This document shows positions 28,938-38,974 of a stretch of 64,000 nucleotides of DNA, in pieces; within the stretch, counting starts at the first letter, position 1; each line of letters opens with the position of its first letter. Under the pieces are notes generated by a model. That model was not told the DNA's origin. It worked only from the letters and a program-made list of their open reading frames with translations, and searched no databases. Position numbers and translations under genes: made by a program. Origin of the DNA: Nocardioides sp. L-11A (GTDB lineage: Bacteria > Actinomycetota > Actinomycetes > Propionibacteriales > Nocardioidaceae); contig CP124680.1 in assembly GCA_029961745.1 (NCBI GenBank), forward strand, positions 4,154,001 to 4,218,000, read 5' to 3'.

Positions 28938-28953
28938 CTCCCGACCGCGGGAG
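28938..28953. promoter_or_regulatory. Palindrome between iclR and SARP gene, candidate IclR operator
   Basis: A perfect inverted repeat CTCCCG-ACCG-CGGGAG. The core TCCCG-N4-CGGGA is identical to that upstream of hutU. It sits 30 bases from iclR and 43 from the SARP start. A TACCCT at 28984-28989, seven bases before GTG 28997, suggests a leaderless SARP message. Confidence 0.58.
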
Positions 28954-28996
28954 AAATCGACCACGCGCGGCGCACCGGCGTCCTACCCTTGGCCCC

Positions 28997-31831
28997 GTGC
29001 CAGACCGTGGGGATGTCGTGCCGCTGCGCCTGCTGGGGCCCCTCGAGGTGTTCGACCAGCACGGCGCCCCTGTCGACATCGGCTCGCCGCGCCACCGCGA
29101 GACGCTCGCCGCCCTCGCCGTCGATGCCGGCCGGGTCGTCTCGACCGACACCCTCCTCGACCGGGTCTGGGGCGAGAGTGCCCGTGGCGGCACCCTGGCC
29201 AACCTGCAGGCGGTCATCTCCCGGCTGCGCTCCCGGCTGCGCGAGGCCGGGGTGCCGGCCGACATCGCCACCGCCCCGCCCGGCTACCGGCTGGACCTGC
29301 CGCCGGGCGCCGTCGACACCGACCGGCTCGCCGCCGGCATCGCCGCGGCCCGAACCGCCCTGGCCGCCGACCCGCGGGCCGCCCAGGACCACCTGACCAC
29401 GGCTCTCGCCTGGTGGCGCGGCGACCCGCTGGCCGACATCCCCCAGCCGTTCGCCCGCACCGAGGCGCTGCGGCTCGACGGGCTGCGCCTCACCGGCGAG
29501 GAGCTGGCGGCCGAGCTCGACGTCGCCCTCGGCAACGCCGGGGCCGCCGTCGCCCGGCTGACCGGGCTGGCCCGGCAGCACCCGCTGCGCGAGTCGGTGC
29601 GCGGACAGCTGATGCGGGCGCTCTACCTCGCCGGGCGACAGGCCGACGCCCTTGCGGAGTACGCCGACCTCCGTGCCCGGCTCGTCGACGAGCTGGGCGT
29701 GGACCCGGGTCCCGCGGTGCAGCGGCTGCACGTGCAGATCCTGGAGCAGGATCCGGCGCTGCGCCCGGCGGGGCCGGCCTCCGCCGCCGCGACCCCCGCA
29801 CCGGCGGCGAGCCCGGCCCGGGCATCGCTTCCCAGCGCGGTCCCGCCGACCGACCTGCTCGGCCCGTTGCTGGGCCGTGAGCGCGACGTGGCCCACCTGG
29901 TCGACGTACTCCGCTCGCCGACGTCGCGCCTGGTGACCGTCACCGGCGTCGGCGGCTGCGGCAAGACCCGGCTCGCACTGGCGGTGGCCGCCGCGGCCGA
30001 GTCGTCCTTCGCCGACGGCGTCACCCTGGTGCCCCTCGCCCCGCTGCACGACCCGTCGGCCGTGATCCCCGCGATCGCCCATGCCGTCGGGGTCGCCGAG
30101 GGCGGCGACCCGTTCACCGCCCTGCTGGACCTGCTCCGCGGCGACAGCGGTCGGCTGCTCCTGCTCGACAACGCCGAGCACCTCCTCGACGCCTGGCCCG
30201 AGGTCGCCACCCTGGCCGCCGCGTGCCCCGGACTGCGGATCCTGGTGACCAGCCGGATCCCGCTGCGGGTGCGCGGCGAGGTGCTGTTCCCGCTGACGCC
30301 GCTGGACCTGCCCGCCGCCACCGAGCTGTTCGCGACCCGGGCGGCGGCGACCGGGGTCGCCGGCCCGTTGTCGGCCGACGATCCCGTCGTCGGCCAGCTG
30401 TGCCAGCGGCTCGCGGGGATCCCGCTCGCGATCGAGCTGGCCGCCGCCCGGATCCGGCTGATGTCGCCGGCGGAGATCCTCGCCCGGCTCGGCGAGGTGA
30501 TGGCCGCCGAGGGCGCGCGCGACCTGCCCCCGCGCCAGCGCACGATGCGCTCGGCCATCGACTGGAGCTTCGCGCTCCTGTCCCCCCGCGAGCAGGCGGC
30601 GTTCCCGCGGCTGGCCGTGTTCAGCGGCGGCTTCGGGATCGACGCGGCGGCCGCCGTGCTCGCGGACCTGGTGACCCGCGCCGACGTCCTTGCGCTCCTG
30701 GAGTCGCTCGTCGACCAATCGCTCCTGGTCGTGGCGCCGGGGCCGCGGTTCCGGCTTCTCGAGCCGGTGGCCCAGTACGCCGCCGGGCGGCTGGACCCCG
30801 ACGCCGAGCGGACCGCCCGGGACGCCCACCTGCGGCACTTCGGGTCCCTGGCCGCGCACTACGAGCCCTCCTTGCGGGGCGAGGGCACCGTCGACACCCT
30901 CGCCCGGATCGAGGAGGAGCACGCCAACCTGGTCGCGGCCGTCGAGTGGTCCCTGGCCTCGGGGCAGGCCGACCTCGGCGGCTGGCTGGGCTGGCACCTG
31001 TGGCTGTACTGGTGGATCCGCGGCGCCCTGCGCGAGGGACGCCGGCTGATGCAGGGCGTCCTCGACGCCGAGGTCGACGACCGGGTCCGGGTGCGCGCCG
31101 GCGCGGTGGTCGGCGCGCTCGCCTTCGCGCAGGGCGACCTCGACGGGGCAGAGATCTGGGAGGACAGCGCCGCCCTCGCCCGCCGGATCGGGGACATCGA
31201 GGGGCTGCCCTACGCCCACGGCGGCATCGGGCTCGTCGCGCTGGCCCGCGACGACCTCGACCTGGCCGCGGCGGTCATCGGCGAGACCATCGAGCTGTGC
31301 GAGGACGCCGGGCTCGGCGGCGAGTGGCTGTGGACGCTGTCGCACGTCTGGCTCGGCACGGTCGAGCTGCTCCGCGGTGACGCCGACGGCGCCGGCGCGC
31401 TGGTCGACCAGGCCCTCGCCGCCGCCCGCCACCGCAACGACCCGCTCGCCGTCTACATCGCGCTGTTCACCGCGATCCAGGTCTCCATGGCCCAGGACGC
31501 CCCGGACCGGGCCCGGCGCCAGATCGCCGAAGGGGTGCGGCTCAGCCGCGACACCGGCGACCACGCCAACCTCGCCTACCTGCTCGACGCACTCGGTGTG
31601 GTCGAGTCGCTCGGTGGCGACCTCGCCCGGGTCGGCGTCCTCCGCGGCGCGGCCGACGAGCTCCGGGCCGGTGCCGGCGGCAACGTCTACGGCTACTACC
31701 GCCCCGACGAGGACCTGATCGCCCGCGCCGGCCAGGTCGCCCGCGACGCGCGCGGGGCGGCGTACGACGCCGACGTCGCCGCGGGGCGGGCCCTGAGCGT
31801 GGACGAGATGGCGGCGCTGGCCACCCAGTAG
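28997..31831 (+). CDS. AfsR/SARP family transcriptional regulator with NB-ARC domain
   Basis: 944 residues from GTG 28997; GTG 29018 is possible. An OmpR-type winged helix (residues 1-90, LLGPLEVFDQHG, DRVWGESARGGTLANLQAVISRLRS) leads into the bacterial transcriptional activation domain (to about 255). An Ala/Pro linker precedes a STAND NTPase with P-loop GVGGCGKTR near residue 317 and Walker B LLLLDNAEHLL. The C-terminal 350 residues are TPR-like helices. Such proteins activate metabolic or antibiotic gene clusters in response to NTP or ligand binding. Position beside iclR suggests a shared regulatory node; targets are unknown. Confidence 0.87.
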   Translation: MPDRGDVVPLRLLGPLEVFDQHGAPVDIGSPRHRETLAALAVDAGRVVSTDTLLDRVWGESARGGTLANLQAVISRLRSRLREAGVPADIATAPPGYRLDLPPGAVDTDRLAAGIAAARTALAADPRAAQDHLTTALAWWRGDPLADIPQPFARTEALRLDGLRLTGEELAAELDVALGNAGAAVARLTGLARQHPLRESVRGQLMRALYLAGRQADALAEYADLRARLVDELGVDPGPAVQRLHVQILEQDPALRPAGPASAAATPAPAASPARASLPSAVPPTDLLGPLLGRERDVAHLVDVLRSPTSRLVTVTGVGGCGKTRLALAVAAAAESSFADGVTLVPLAPLHDPSAVIPAIAHAVGVAEGGDPFTALLDLLRGDSGRLLLLDNAEHLLDAWPEVATLAAACPGLRILVTSRIPLRVRGEVLFPLTPLDLPAATELFATRAAATGVAGPLSADDPVVGQLCQRLAGIPLAIELAAARIRLMSPAEILARLGEVMAAEGARDLPPRQRTMRSAIDWSFALLSPREQAAFPRLAVFSGGFGIDAAAAVLADLVTRADVLALLESLVDQSLLVVAPGPRFRLLEPVAQYAAGRLDPDAERTARDAHLRHFGSLAAHYEPSLRGEGTVDTLARIEEEHANLVAAVEWSLASGQADLGGWLGWHLWLYWWIRGALREGRRLMQGVLDAEVDDRVRVRAGAVVGALAFAQGDLDGAEIWEDSAALARRIGDIEGLPYAHGGIGLVALARDDLDLAAAVIGETIELCEDAGLGGEWLWTLSHVWLGTVELLRGDADGAGALVDQALAAARHRNDPLAVYIALFTAIQVSMAQDAPDRARRQIAEGVRLSRDTGDHANLAYLLDALGVVESLGGDLARVGVLRGAADELRAGAGGNVYGYYRPDEDLIARAGQVARDARGAAYDADVAAGRALSVDEMAALATQ

Positions 31832-32030
31832 CGTGTCGCGGCTAGAACGTGGTGTTGGGCGGTGTTCAGGTGCGTGCATCGCAAGGCGGCGGAGCGCTGG
31901 CATACCGGGTCGTCTGTCGAGCTTCGCCAACGCAGCGAGGTGCGTGCCTGGGCGACTCCCAGCGCGCGGTTTAGCTGGGACGGGCTACTGGTGGCGTACC
32001 CGCGTCGGCCAGGGCGCGGGCCCGGCCGGT
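31832..32030. repeat. Intergenic repeat-like block with hairpins
   Basis: 199 bases with no convincing gene and a composition unlike the flanks. It contains a direct repeat AGGTGCGTGC (31868-31877 and, as GAGGTGCGTGC, 31937-31947), two GGTGTT copies near its start, and a perfect TCCCAGC/GCTGGGA hairpin with a 10-base loop (31957-31980). It could be the relic of a mobile element, a dispersed repeat or a structured RNA. The sequence alone does not decide. Confidence 0.4.
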
Positions 32031-32651
32031 TCAGCCGCGGCGGTGCACCCGCACCACGTTGTTGGCGCCCTTGACCCGGACCTTGGTGGTGCCGGTGCGG
32101 ACCTTGACCGTGTTGTTGGCACCGCGGACGACGACCTTGCGCAGCTTGCGGTAGGTCACCTCGTTGTTGGCGCCCTTGATCTTGGCCTTGGTGCCCTTGA
32201 CGGCCTCGACCTCGTTGTTGGAGCCGACCAGGACCGCCTTGCCGAGCACCGGGATCTCGATGTCGACATTGCTGGCCCGGACCCGGACGACCGGGGCGGC
32301 GGCCGCCTCCACCGACGAGTTCGCGCCGCTCACCGCGACCGGTCCGACCGCTCCGGCCGCCGTCACCTCCACGTTGGCACCGGACACCGTCAGCGAGGTG
32401 GCGCTGGTCAGGGACACCGTCACGACGCTGGCGGTCACGGTGACGTCGCTGCAGGCACCGGTCAGCACGTAGTCCTCGGTGCTGTCGGCCAGGATGACCG
32501 GCCCGCTCGTGCAGTCGAGGGTCACCGCGGCCCGCGCCGGCACGGGGGCCAGGGCCGCCGTGGCGCCGACGAGCGCGACGGTCGCGAGCGAGGTGACAAG
32601 GGAGGTGCGGAGCACGGTGGCGCGGGCGCGCGGAGGCGTCGTGAGGGTCAT
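32031..32651 (-). CDS. Secreted DUF3060-type protein
   Basis: 206 residues from ATG 32651. The Sec signal peptide ends PARAA. The mature part has one Cys pair near the N-terminus (DCTSG, GACSD), then regular short repeats containing GANxxV/GSNNEV/GANNTV motifs spaced about 20 residues apart. This is the DUF3060 pattern expected to fold as a beta-solenoid. The C-terminus is Arg/Lys-rich. Extracellular; function unknown. Confidence 0.78.
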   Translation of the reverse strand: MTLTTPPRARATVLRTSLVTSLATVALVGATAALAPVPARAAVTLDCTSGPVILADSTEDYVLTGACSDVTVTASVVTVSLTSATSLTVSGANVEVTAAGAVGPVAVSGANSSVEAAAAPVVRVRASNVDIEIPVLGKAVLVGSNNEVEAVKGTKAKIKGANNEVTYRKLRKVVVRGANNTVKVRTGTTKVRVKGANNVVRVHRRG

Positions 32652-32707
32652 GCCTGCACCCTTGCCGGGGCGGACCGGGCCGAAACCCCCAAGCCCGACC
32701 GGACGGA

Positions 32708-33886
32708 TCAGCCCGCGGCGAGAGCCGTGACGGCGACCCCGGCCAGCATCCGGGCGCCGTACCCGATCGCTGCCTCGTCGACCTCGAAGTCGCCCTGGTG
32801 CAGGTCGAAGGTGGCGCCGCCGGGACTGCGGGTGCCGAGCCGGAACATCGCGCCGGGCACCTGCTCGAGGTACCAGCCGAAGTCCTCGCCGCCGAGGCTC
32901 TGCTCGACCTCGGTGCGGTGGTGCAGGCCCAGCATCTCGTCGGCGGCCGAGGCGACCATCGCGACGCTGACCCGGTCGTTGACGACCGGCGGGACCCCTT
33001 GGAGGTAGTCGACGCTGGCGGTGACGCCGTAGGGCCGCACGATGTCGAGGACGGCCTCGCGGACGACGGCCTCGCACGACGCCCAGGCCTCGGCGTCGAG
33101 GATCCGCACGGTGCCGCTCGCGATCCCGTGGTCGGGGATCACGTTGGCGGCCGAGCCCGCGCGGAGCACACCCCACACGACACTGACCCCCGCCCGCGGG
33201 TCCATCCGGCGACTCAGCACGGCCGGGAGCTCGCTGGTGATCTTCGCGAGCGCGAAGGTCAGGTCGCCGGTGAGGTGCGGCCGGGAGGTGTGGCCGCCGT
33301 TGCCCTCGAGGCGTACGTCGATCCGGTCGGCGGCGCTGGTGATCGGGCCGGAGCGGAGACCGACGGCGCCGACGTCGACCGAGGGATCGCAGTGCAGCGC
33401 GAAGATCCGGTCGATGCCCGCGAGCGCCCCATGGTTGATCAGGTGCCGGGCGCCGCCGGGCATGACCTCCTCCGCGGGCTGGAACAGCAGCCGCACCCGG
33501 CCGCCCAGGAGGCCCTGGGCATGCAGCTCGGCCAGGGCGAGGCCGGCGCCGACGAGGGCGCTGGTGTGCACGTCGTGCCCGCAGGCGTGCGCCACCCCCT
33601 CGACCTCGCTGCGCCACGGGTCGGTGGTGAGGTCCGCGACCGGGAGGGCGTCGAGGTCGGCCCGGAGCCCGACGGTGGTCCCGCCCTCCCCCAGGTCGGC
33701 GACGACGCCGCTGCGCGGCATCCGGCTGATCCGCCAGCCGTGGCGCTCCAGGTGCTCGACCACCCGGTCGGAGGTGCGCTGCTCCTGCCAGGACACCTCG
33801 GGATGCCGGTGGAGGTCGCGGCGCAGCTCGACCAGCTCGTCGGCGTACTTGGCGACGACGGAGTCGATCAGGGCCAGCGCGGTCAC
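32708..33886 (-). CDS. M20D family amidohydrolase/peptidase
   Basis: 392 residues from GTG 33886. The metal-dependent amidohydrolase core is complete: LRADLDALPV, HACGHDVHTSALVGA (metal-binding Cys/His), FQPAEEVMPGGARHLI (catalytic Glu), a dimerisation domain, and GGEDFGWYLEQVPG near the C-terminus. This subfamily cleaves N-acyl amino acids such as hippurate or IAA conjugates. Its substrate is not evident. It is 43 bases downstream of meaB and may be a late gene of the mut transcript. Confidence 0.87.
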   Translation of the reverse strand: MTALALIDSVVAKYADELVELRRDLHRHPEVSWQEQRTSDRVVEHLERHGWRISRMPRSGVVADLGEGGTTVGLRADLDALPVADLTTDPWRSEVEGVAHACGHDVHTSALVGAGLALAELHAQGLLGGRVRLLFQPAEEVMPGGARHLINHGALAGIDRIFALHCDPSVDVGAVGLRSGPITSAADRIDVRLEGNGGHTSRPHLTGDLTFALAKITSELPAVLSRRMDPRAGVSVVWGVLRAGSAANVIPDHGIASGTVRILDAEAWASCEAVVREAVLDIVRPYGVTASVDYLQGVPPVVNDRVSVAMVASAADEMLGLHHRTEVEQSLGGEDFGWYLEQVPGAMFRLGTRSPGGATFDLHQGDFEVDEAAIGYGARMLAGVAVTALAAG

Positions 33887-33929
33887 CCGGCCAGCCTATG
33901 CCCGAGGCGCGGACGCCGGCACACGGCAC

Positions 33930-34916
33930 TCAGGAGCCGTCGTACGCCGCCAGGAGGCGGTCGGCGGCCAGCGGCGCGGTCAGCTCGCCGGCGAGCAGGG
34001 CCGACCGGACGTCGGCCTGGACCGCCTTGACGCCGGCGCTGTGCCGCAGCCGCTGGTCGAGCTCGTCGCGGACCAGCGCCCAGGTGAAGTCGAGCTGCTG
34101 CTCCGCGCGCTTGCGCGCCAGGCCCCCCTCGCCGAGATGCTCGCGGTGCTGGAGGATCTGGCCCCACACCTCGTCGACCCGCGCACCGGTCAGGCCGGAG
34201 CAGGTGACGACCGGGGGCGCCCATTCCGTGCGGCCGCGGACCAGGCGCAGCGCGCCGGCGAGCTCGCGGGCGGCGACCCGGGCCTCCTGCTCCCGGGCCG
34301 GGTCGTCCGGGTCGGCCTTGTTGACCGCGATGACGTCGGCGATCTCGAGGATCCCCTTCTTGATGCCCTGCAGCTGATCTCCGGTGCGGGCCAGGGTGAG
34401 GAAAAGGAAGGTGTCGACCATGCCGGACACGGTCACCTCGGACTGGCCGACGCCGACGGTCTCGACCAGGACGACGTCGTACCCGCCGGCCTCGAGGACC
34501 GCCATCGCCTGGGTGGTGGCGCGCGCGACGCCGCCCAGGGTGCCGGCCGAGGGCGAGGGCCGGATGAAGGCGTGGGGATCGGCCGACAGGGTGGCCATCC
34601 GGGTCTTGTCGCCGAGCACCGAGCCGCCGGTGCGCACCGAGGACGGGTCGACCGCGAGGACGCCGACGCGGTGGCCGGCGGCGGTGAGCTGACCGCCCAG
34701 CGCCTCGATGAAGGTCGACTTGCCGACGCCGGGGACGCCCGAGATGCCGACCCGGACCGCGGGGGCCCGGGTCGCGGCGTCGCCGGCCAGCGCCAGCAAC
34801 AGCTCCCGCGCGGCCGCGCGGTGCCGCGGCGCCGTCGACTCGACGAGCGTGATGGCCCGCGCCATGGTGGCGCGGTGCCCCGCACGCAGGCCGTCGAGCA
34901 GGTCGTCGACCCGCAT
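33930..34916 (-). CDS. meaB: Methylmalonyl-CoA mutase-associated GTPase MeaB
   Basis: 328 residues, two bases after mutB. A G3E-type GTPase that protects and reloads methylmalonyl-CoA mutase with its B12 cofactor. P-loop GVPGVGKST, VLAVDPSS, switch region DKTRMATLS, ETVGVGQSE and the NKAD specificity motif are present. Its place next to mutAB supports the assignment. Confidence 0.93.
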   Translation of the reverse strand: MRVDDLLDGLRAGHRATMARAITLVESTAPRHRAAARELLLALAGDAATRAPAVRVGISGVPGVGKSTFIEALGGQLTAAGHRVGVLAVDPSSVRTGGSVLGDKTRMATLSADPHAFIRPSPSAGTLGGVARATTQAMAVLEAGGYDVVLVETVGVGQSEVTVSGMVDTFLFLTLARTGDQLQGIKKGILEIADVIAVNKADPDDPAREQEARVAARELAGALRLVRGRTEWAPPVVTCSGLTGARVDEVWGQILQHREHLGEGGLARKRAEQQLDFTWALVRDELDQRLRHSAGVKAVQADVRSALLAGELTAPLAADRLLAAYDGS

Positions 34917-34918
34917 GC

Positions 34919-37084
34919 TCAGTGCCCGAGGGACTCGCGCAGCCTCGCCAGCAGGTCGAGCGCGGACTCCGCGATCACCGTGCCGGGGAGGAACACCGCC
35001 GCGGCCCCCATCTCCTTGAGGGTGGGGACGTCGTCCGGCGGGATCACGCCTCCGATGACGACCACGATGTCGTCGCGGCCCTGCTCGGCCAGCGCGCTCT
35101 TCAACGCCGGGAGCAGGGTGAGGTGGCCGGCGGCGAGCGACGAGACACCGACGATGTGCACGTCGGCGTCGATCGCCTGCTGCGCGACCTCCTCGGGCGT
35201 GGAGAACAGCGGCCCCACGTCGACGTCGAAGCCGAGGTCGGCGAAGGCCGACACGACGACCTTCTGCCCGCGGTCGTGCCCGTCCTGGCCCATCTTGGCG
35301 ACCAGGATGCGCGGGCGGCGCCCCTCGGCCTCGGCGAACTCGTCGGTGGCCGCACGGGCCTGGGCGACGAGGGAGTCGCCCTCACCGTCGTTGGCCAGGT
35401 CGGCCTCGTCCCTGTACACGCCGCTGATGGTACGGATGACGGCCTGGTGCCGGCCGTAGACCTTCTCCATCGCGTCGGAGATCTCGCCGACCGTCGCCTT
35501 GGCACGGGCGGCCGCGACGGCCAGATCGAGCAGGTTGCCGTCGCCGCTCTCGGCGCTGCGGGTCAGCGCGTGCAGCGCGGCCTCGACGTCGGCGCCGTCG
35601 CGCTCGGCACGCAGCCGCTCCAGCTTGGCGACCTGCTGACGGTAGACCTCGTCGTTGTCGACCTTGAGCACCTCGAGCGGGTCCTCGGCCGGCAGCCGGT
35701 AGGTGTTGACGCCGATGACCTTCTGCGAGCCGGAGTCGATGCGCGCCTGGGTGCGGGCGGCGGCCTCCTCGATGCGCATCTTCGGAATGCCCTGCTCGAT
35801 CGCGGCGGCCATGCCACCGGCGGCCTCGGCCTCCTCGATGTGCGCCCAGGCCCGCTCGGCGAGGTCGTGGGTCAGCTTCTCGACGTAGTAGGAGCCGGCC
35901 CACGGGTCGATGGTCTGCGTGGTGCCGCTCTCCTGCTGCAGCAGCAGCTGGGTGTTGCGGGCGATACGCGCGGAGAAGTCGGTCGGCAGCGCGATCGCCT
36001 CGTCCAGCGCGTTGGTGTGCAGCGACTGGGTGTGGCCCTGGGTGGCGGCCATCGCCTCGATCGCGGTGCGCCCGACGTTGTTGAACACGTCCTGCGCGGT
36101 CAGCGACCAGCCGGAGGTCTGCGAGTGGGTGCGCAGCGACAGCGACTTCGGGTTCTGCGGGTCGAACTGGCGCACCAGCCGGCTCCACAGCGCCCGGGCC
36201 GCGCGCATCTTGGCGACCTCCATGTAGAAGTTCATGCCGATCGCCCAGAAGAAGCTGAGGCGCGGCGCGAACTGGTCGATGGTCAGGCCCGACTCGAGAC
36301 CGGCGCGGATGTACTCGACGCCGTCGGCCAGCGTGTACGCCAGCTCGAGGTCGGCGGTCGCCCCGGCCTCCTGCATGTGGTAGCCGGAGATCGAGATCGA
36401 GTTGAACCGCGGCATCCGCTGGCTGGTGAAGGCGAAGATGTCGGAGATGATCCGCATCGACGGCGCCGGCGGGTAGATGTAGGTGTTGCGGACCATGAAC
36501 TCCTTGAGGATGTCGTTCTGGATGGTCCCCGAGAGCTGCTCCGGCTTCACCCCCTGCTCCTCGGCCGCGGCGATGTAGAGCGCGAGGACGGGCAGCACGG
36601 CGCCGTTCATCGTCATCGACACCGACATCTGGTCGAGCGGGATGCCGTCGAACAGGGTCCGGGTGTCGTAGATCGAGTCGATGGCCACGCCGGCCATGCC
36701 GACGTCGCCGCGCACCCGCGGGTGGTCGGAGTCGTAGCCGCGGTGGGTCGCGAGGTCGAAGGCGACCGACAGGCCCTTCTGGCCGGCCGCGAGGTTGCGG
36801 CGGTAGAAGGCGTTGGACTCCTCGGCGGTGGAGAAGCCGGCGTACTGCCGGATGGTCCACGGCTGGGTGGTGTACATCGTCGGGTAGGGCCCGCGCAGGA
36901 ACGGGCTCAGGCCCGGGTAGGTGTCGAGCGCGTCGAGGCCGGTGAGATCCTCCGGGCCGTACGACGGCGCGATCTCGATGCCCTCGGGGCTCTTCCAGCC
37001 CTCGCCCTGCGGCGGGTTCGGGGCCGCTGCGGCCGCCTGGTCGGCGGCCAGCGGGAGGCCCGCGAAGCTCTTCGGGATGGTCAT
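34919..37084 (-). CDS. mutB: Methylmalonyl-CoA mutase large subunit
   Basis: 721 residues from ATG 37084, overlapping the mutA stop as ATGA. With MutA it interconverts succinyl-CoA and methylmalonyl-CoA. The N-terminal TIM-barrel ([46 protein letters not shown]) is followed by a C-terminal B12-binding domain with [14 protein letters not shown], whose His is the lower cobalt ligand, and [10 protein letters not shown]. This is the catalytic, cofactor-carrying subunit. Confidence 0.95.
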   Translation of the reverse strand: MTIPKSFAGLPLAADQAAAAAPNPPQGEGWKSPEGIEIAPSYGPEDLTGLDALDTYPGLSPFLRGPYPTMYTTQPWTIRQYAGFSTAEESNAFYRRNLAAGQKGLSVAFDLATHRGYDSDHPRVRGDVGMAGVAIDSIYDTRTLFDGIPLDQMSVSMTMNGAVLPVLALYIAAAEEQGVKPEQLSGTIQNDILKEFMVRNTYIYPPAPSMRIISDIFAFTSQRMPRFNSISISGYHMQEAGATADLELAYTLADGVEYIRAGLESGLTIDQFAPRLSFFWAIGMNFYMEVAKMRAARALWSRLVRQFDPQNPKSLSLRTHSQTSGWSLTAQDVFNNVGRTAIEAMAATQGHTQSLHTNALDEAIALPTDFSARIARNTQLLLQQESGTTQTIDPWAGSYYVEKLTHDLAERAWAHIEEAEAAGGMAAAIEQGIPKMRIEEAAARTQARIDSGSQKVIGVNTYRLPAEDPLEVLKVDNDEVYRQQVAKLERLRAERDGADVEAALHALTRSAESGDGNLLDLAVAAARAKATVGEISDAMEKVYGRHQAVIRTISGVYRDEADLANDGEGDSLVAQARAATDEFAEAEGRRPRILVAKMGQDGHDRGQKVVVSAFADLGFDVDVGPLFSTPEEVAQQAIDADVHIVGVSSLAAGHLTLLPALKSALAEQGRDDIVVVIGGVIPPDDVPTLKEMGAAAVFLPGTVIAESALDLLARLRESLGH

Positions 37085-38829
37085 GCCAGCTTCTCCCTCG
37101 TACGGTTCAGGAAGGCGAGCGCGTCGACGCCCATCGCCGCGCTGTCGTCGACGTAGTCGGTGGGCTTGCCCGCGACGATGACGTGGGCGGCCCCGGCCTC
37201 GCGCAGGGCGGCCGCGGCGGCGGCACCCCACTCCTCGTAGGCCACGTCAGTGCCGGCGAGGCAGACGACGGCCTGACCGCCGTACGCCGCGACCAGCTCG
37301 TCGACCCCCGTGGTGGCGCCGGCGACCTCGACCGCGATGCCACCGGCGGCGAGCAGGTTGCTCACGAAGGTGGCCCGGGCGGTGTGCTGGGCGATGGTGC
37401 CGAGGGTGGCCAGGAAGACCGGCGCCGCGACGGGCTCGTCGCGCAGCGCCTCGTAGGAGGCGGCGTAGCGCCGGACCCGGTCGTTGAGCGGGTCCGCGTC
37501 ACGCTCGGGGAGGGTCTCGGCGAGGTTCGGGAACTCGCTGACGCCCGTCAGCGGGCGCTTGCGGCGCGCGATGTCGGTCTCGCGCTTCTCGACGACCGCC
37601 GCGATCCGGGCGCGGAACGGATCGAAGTCATGACCGCCCTCCCACTCGGACTCGAGCTGCTGGAACTCCACCCAGCCGGCAGCCGCCAGGTCGGCGGTGA
37701 GCTGCTCCACGGCGTACGCGCCGCCGGCCGGGTCGGCGACCGCGGCGACGTGGGACTCGTCGATGAGCAGGTGGTTGACGTTGCGCGCGATCCGGCGGCC
37801 GAAGCCGTCGGGACGGCCGTTGGCGCTGTCGAACGGCAGCACGGTGACCGCGTCGGCCCCGCCGACGCCGGCGGCGAACGCCGCGACCGTGCCGCGCAGC
37901 ATGTTGACGTAGGGGTCGTACTTGCTGAGCATCGGCCGGCTGGTCACGGCGTGCTGGCGCTGCGCGACCGGCGCCTCGACCCCGCTCACCTCGAGCACGC
38001 GGGCCCAGATCACGCGGGCCGCGCGCAGCTTGGCGATGGTCGGGAACTGCTCGTCCGTGGCGGCGTAGCGGAACTCGATCTGCCGCGCGGCGTCGGCGAC
38101 GGAGAGGCCGTGGTCGGTCAGCCAGCGCAGGTACGCGACGCCGACGGCGATCGACCAGCCGAGCTCCTGGGCGTCGCTCGCGCCGAGGTCGTGGGCGGCG
38201 GTCGCGTCGACGACGAGCGCACGGATGTCGTGCTGACCGGCCTTGCGGGCCAGGGACTGCAGCTCGGCGACGGCCTCGTCGACCGCCAGCGGGATGTCAC
38301 GCAGCATCACGCCGAGCGGATCGATGCCGAGGTTGCTGTCGGGGTGCTTGGCGCCGGGCAGGGCCAGGAAGGCCTCCGCCACCGCGGTGGTCGCCGACGG
38401 CGCGTCGAGGACGACGGGCGCCAGGTCGAGCAGCACATCCTTCAGCGTCGCCGCGACGTCGGTGTCGGCGTCGGCGGCCAGCCACAGGCTGGTGACGCCG
38501 CCGTCGAGGTCGACGAGGGCGGCCTCGTTGGCGAGCTTGGCGTCGGGGCCGGAGACCAGGCTGCGGATGTCCCAGGCGCCGTGGCGGGTCGGGCGTACGG
38601 CGGTCGCCGGACCGCCGGGCAGCCCCAGCGGGGTGATGCCGATGCCGTCGAGGGTGGTGCGGGTCAGCTTGTCCCACACGGCGCCGTCGGGGTCGTTGTC
38701 GTCGAGCCTGCGCTGTTTGCGCAGTACGGCGGCGGTCGCGGCCTCCCACTCGGCGCGCGTGTGCGCGTCCTCGGGCTGCGCCAGCGTCAGGGGCGAGTCA
38801 GTCACAAGGGGCAAGCCTATCCGTGACAT
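37081..38829 (-). CDS. mutA: Methylmalonyl-CoA mutase small subunit
   Basis: 582 residues from ATG 38829; GTG 38805 is possible and neither has a strong ribosome site. It shows the mutase barrel fold ([56 protein letters not shown]). The C-terminal B12-like domain lacks DxHxxG, as expected for the non-cofactor-binding subunit of heterodimeric actinobacterial mutases. First gene of mutA-mutB-meaB; a palindrome lies 32 bases upstream. Confidence 0.92.
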   Translation of the reverse strand: MSRIGLPLVTDSPLTLAQPEDAHTRAEWEAATAAVLRKQRRLDDNDPDGAVWDKLTRTTLDGIGITPLGLPGGPATAVRPTRHGAWDIRSLVSGPDAKLANEAALVDLDGGVTSLWLAADADTDVAATLKDVLLDLAPVVLDAPSATTAVAEAFLALPGAKHPDSNLGIDPLGVMLRDIPLAVDEAVAELQSLARKAGQHDIRALVVDATAAHDLGASDAQELGWSIAVGVAYLRWLTDHGLSVADAARQIEFRYAATDEQFPTIAKLRAARVIWARVLEVSGVEAPVAQRQHAVTSRPMLSKYDPYVNMLRGTVAAFAAGVGGADAVTVLPFDSANGRPDGFGRRIARNVNHLLIDESHVAAVADPAGGAYAVEQLTADLAAAGWVEFQQLESEWEGGHDFDPFRARIAAVVEKRETDIARRKRPLTGVSEFPNLAETLPERDADPLNDRVRRYAASYEALRDEPVAAPVFLATLGTIAQHTARATFVSNLLAAGGIAVEVAGATTGVDELVAAYGGQAVVCLAGTDVAYEEWGAAAAAALREAGAAHVIVAGKPTDYVDDSAAMGVDALAFLNRTREKLA

Positions 38830-38860
38830 CGCCGGTGTCAGCGAGGTGTGAGATATCTCC

Positions 38861-38878
38861 GGCTACCTCCAGGTAACC
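38861..38878. promoter_or_regulatory. Candidate operator upstream of mutA
   Basis: A near-perfect inverted repeat GGCTACCT-CC-AGGTAACC (7 of 8 pairs) in the 145-base gap between mutA and the divergent 38975 gene. No regulator gene is adjacent. Confidence 0.45.
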
Positions 38879-38974
38879 GAAGTGCCGGAGGATGGCAGGT
38901 TTGACGGGCCCGCGGTCCGGCAACAAACGCAGGCAGGTCCGCATGGGGGTCGCATGGATCAGGAAGGTCGCTCG

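Noticed and set aside
28076..31930. 1284-codon minus-strand frame opposite the SARP gene
   Set aside because: Shadow frame. Its far end fuses to an out-of-frame iclR translation and it shows no motif.
38830..38974. Cobalamin riboswitch upstream of mutA
   Set aside because: The gap is only 145 bases and lacks a B12-box-like sequence. Only a short palindrome is visible.
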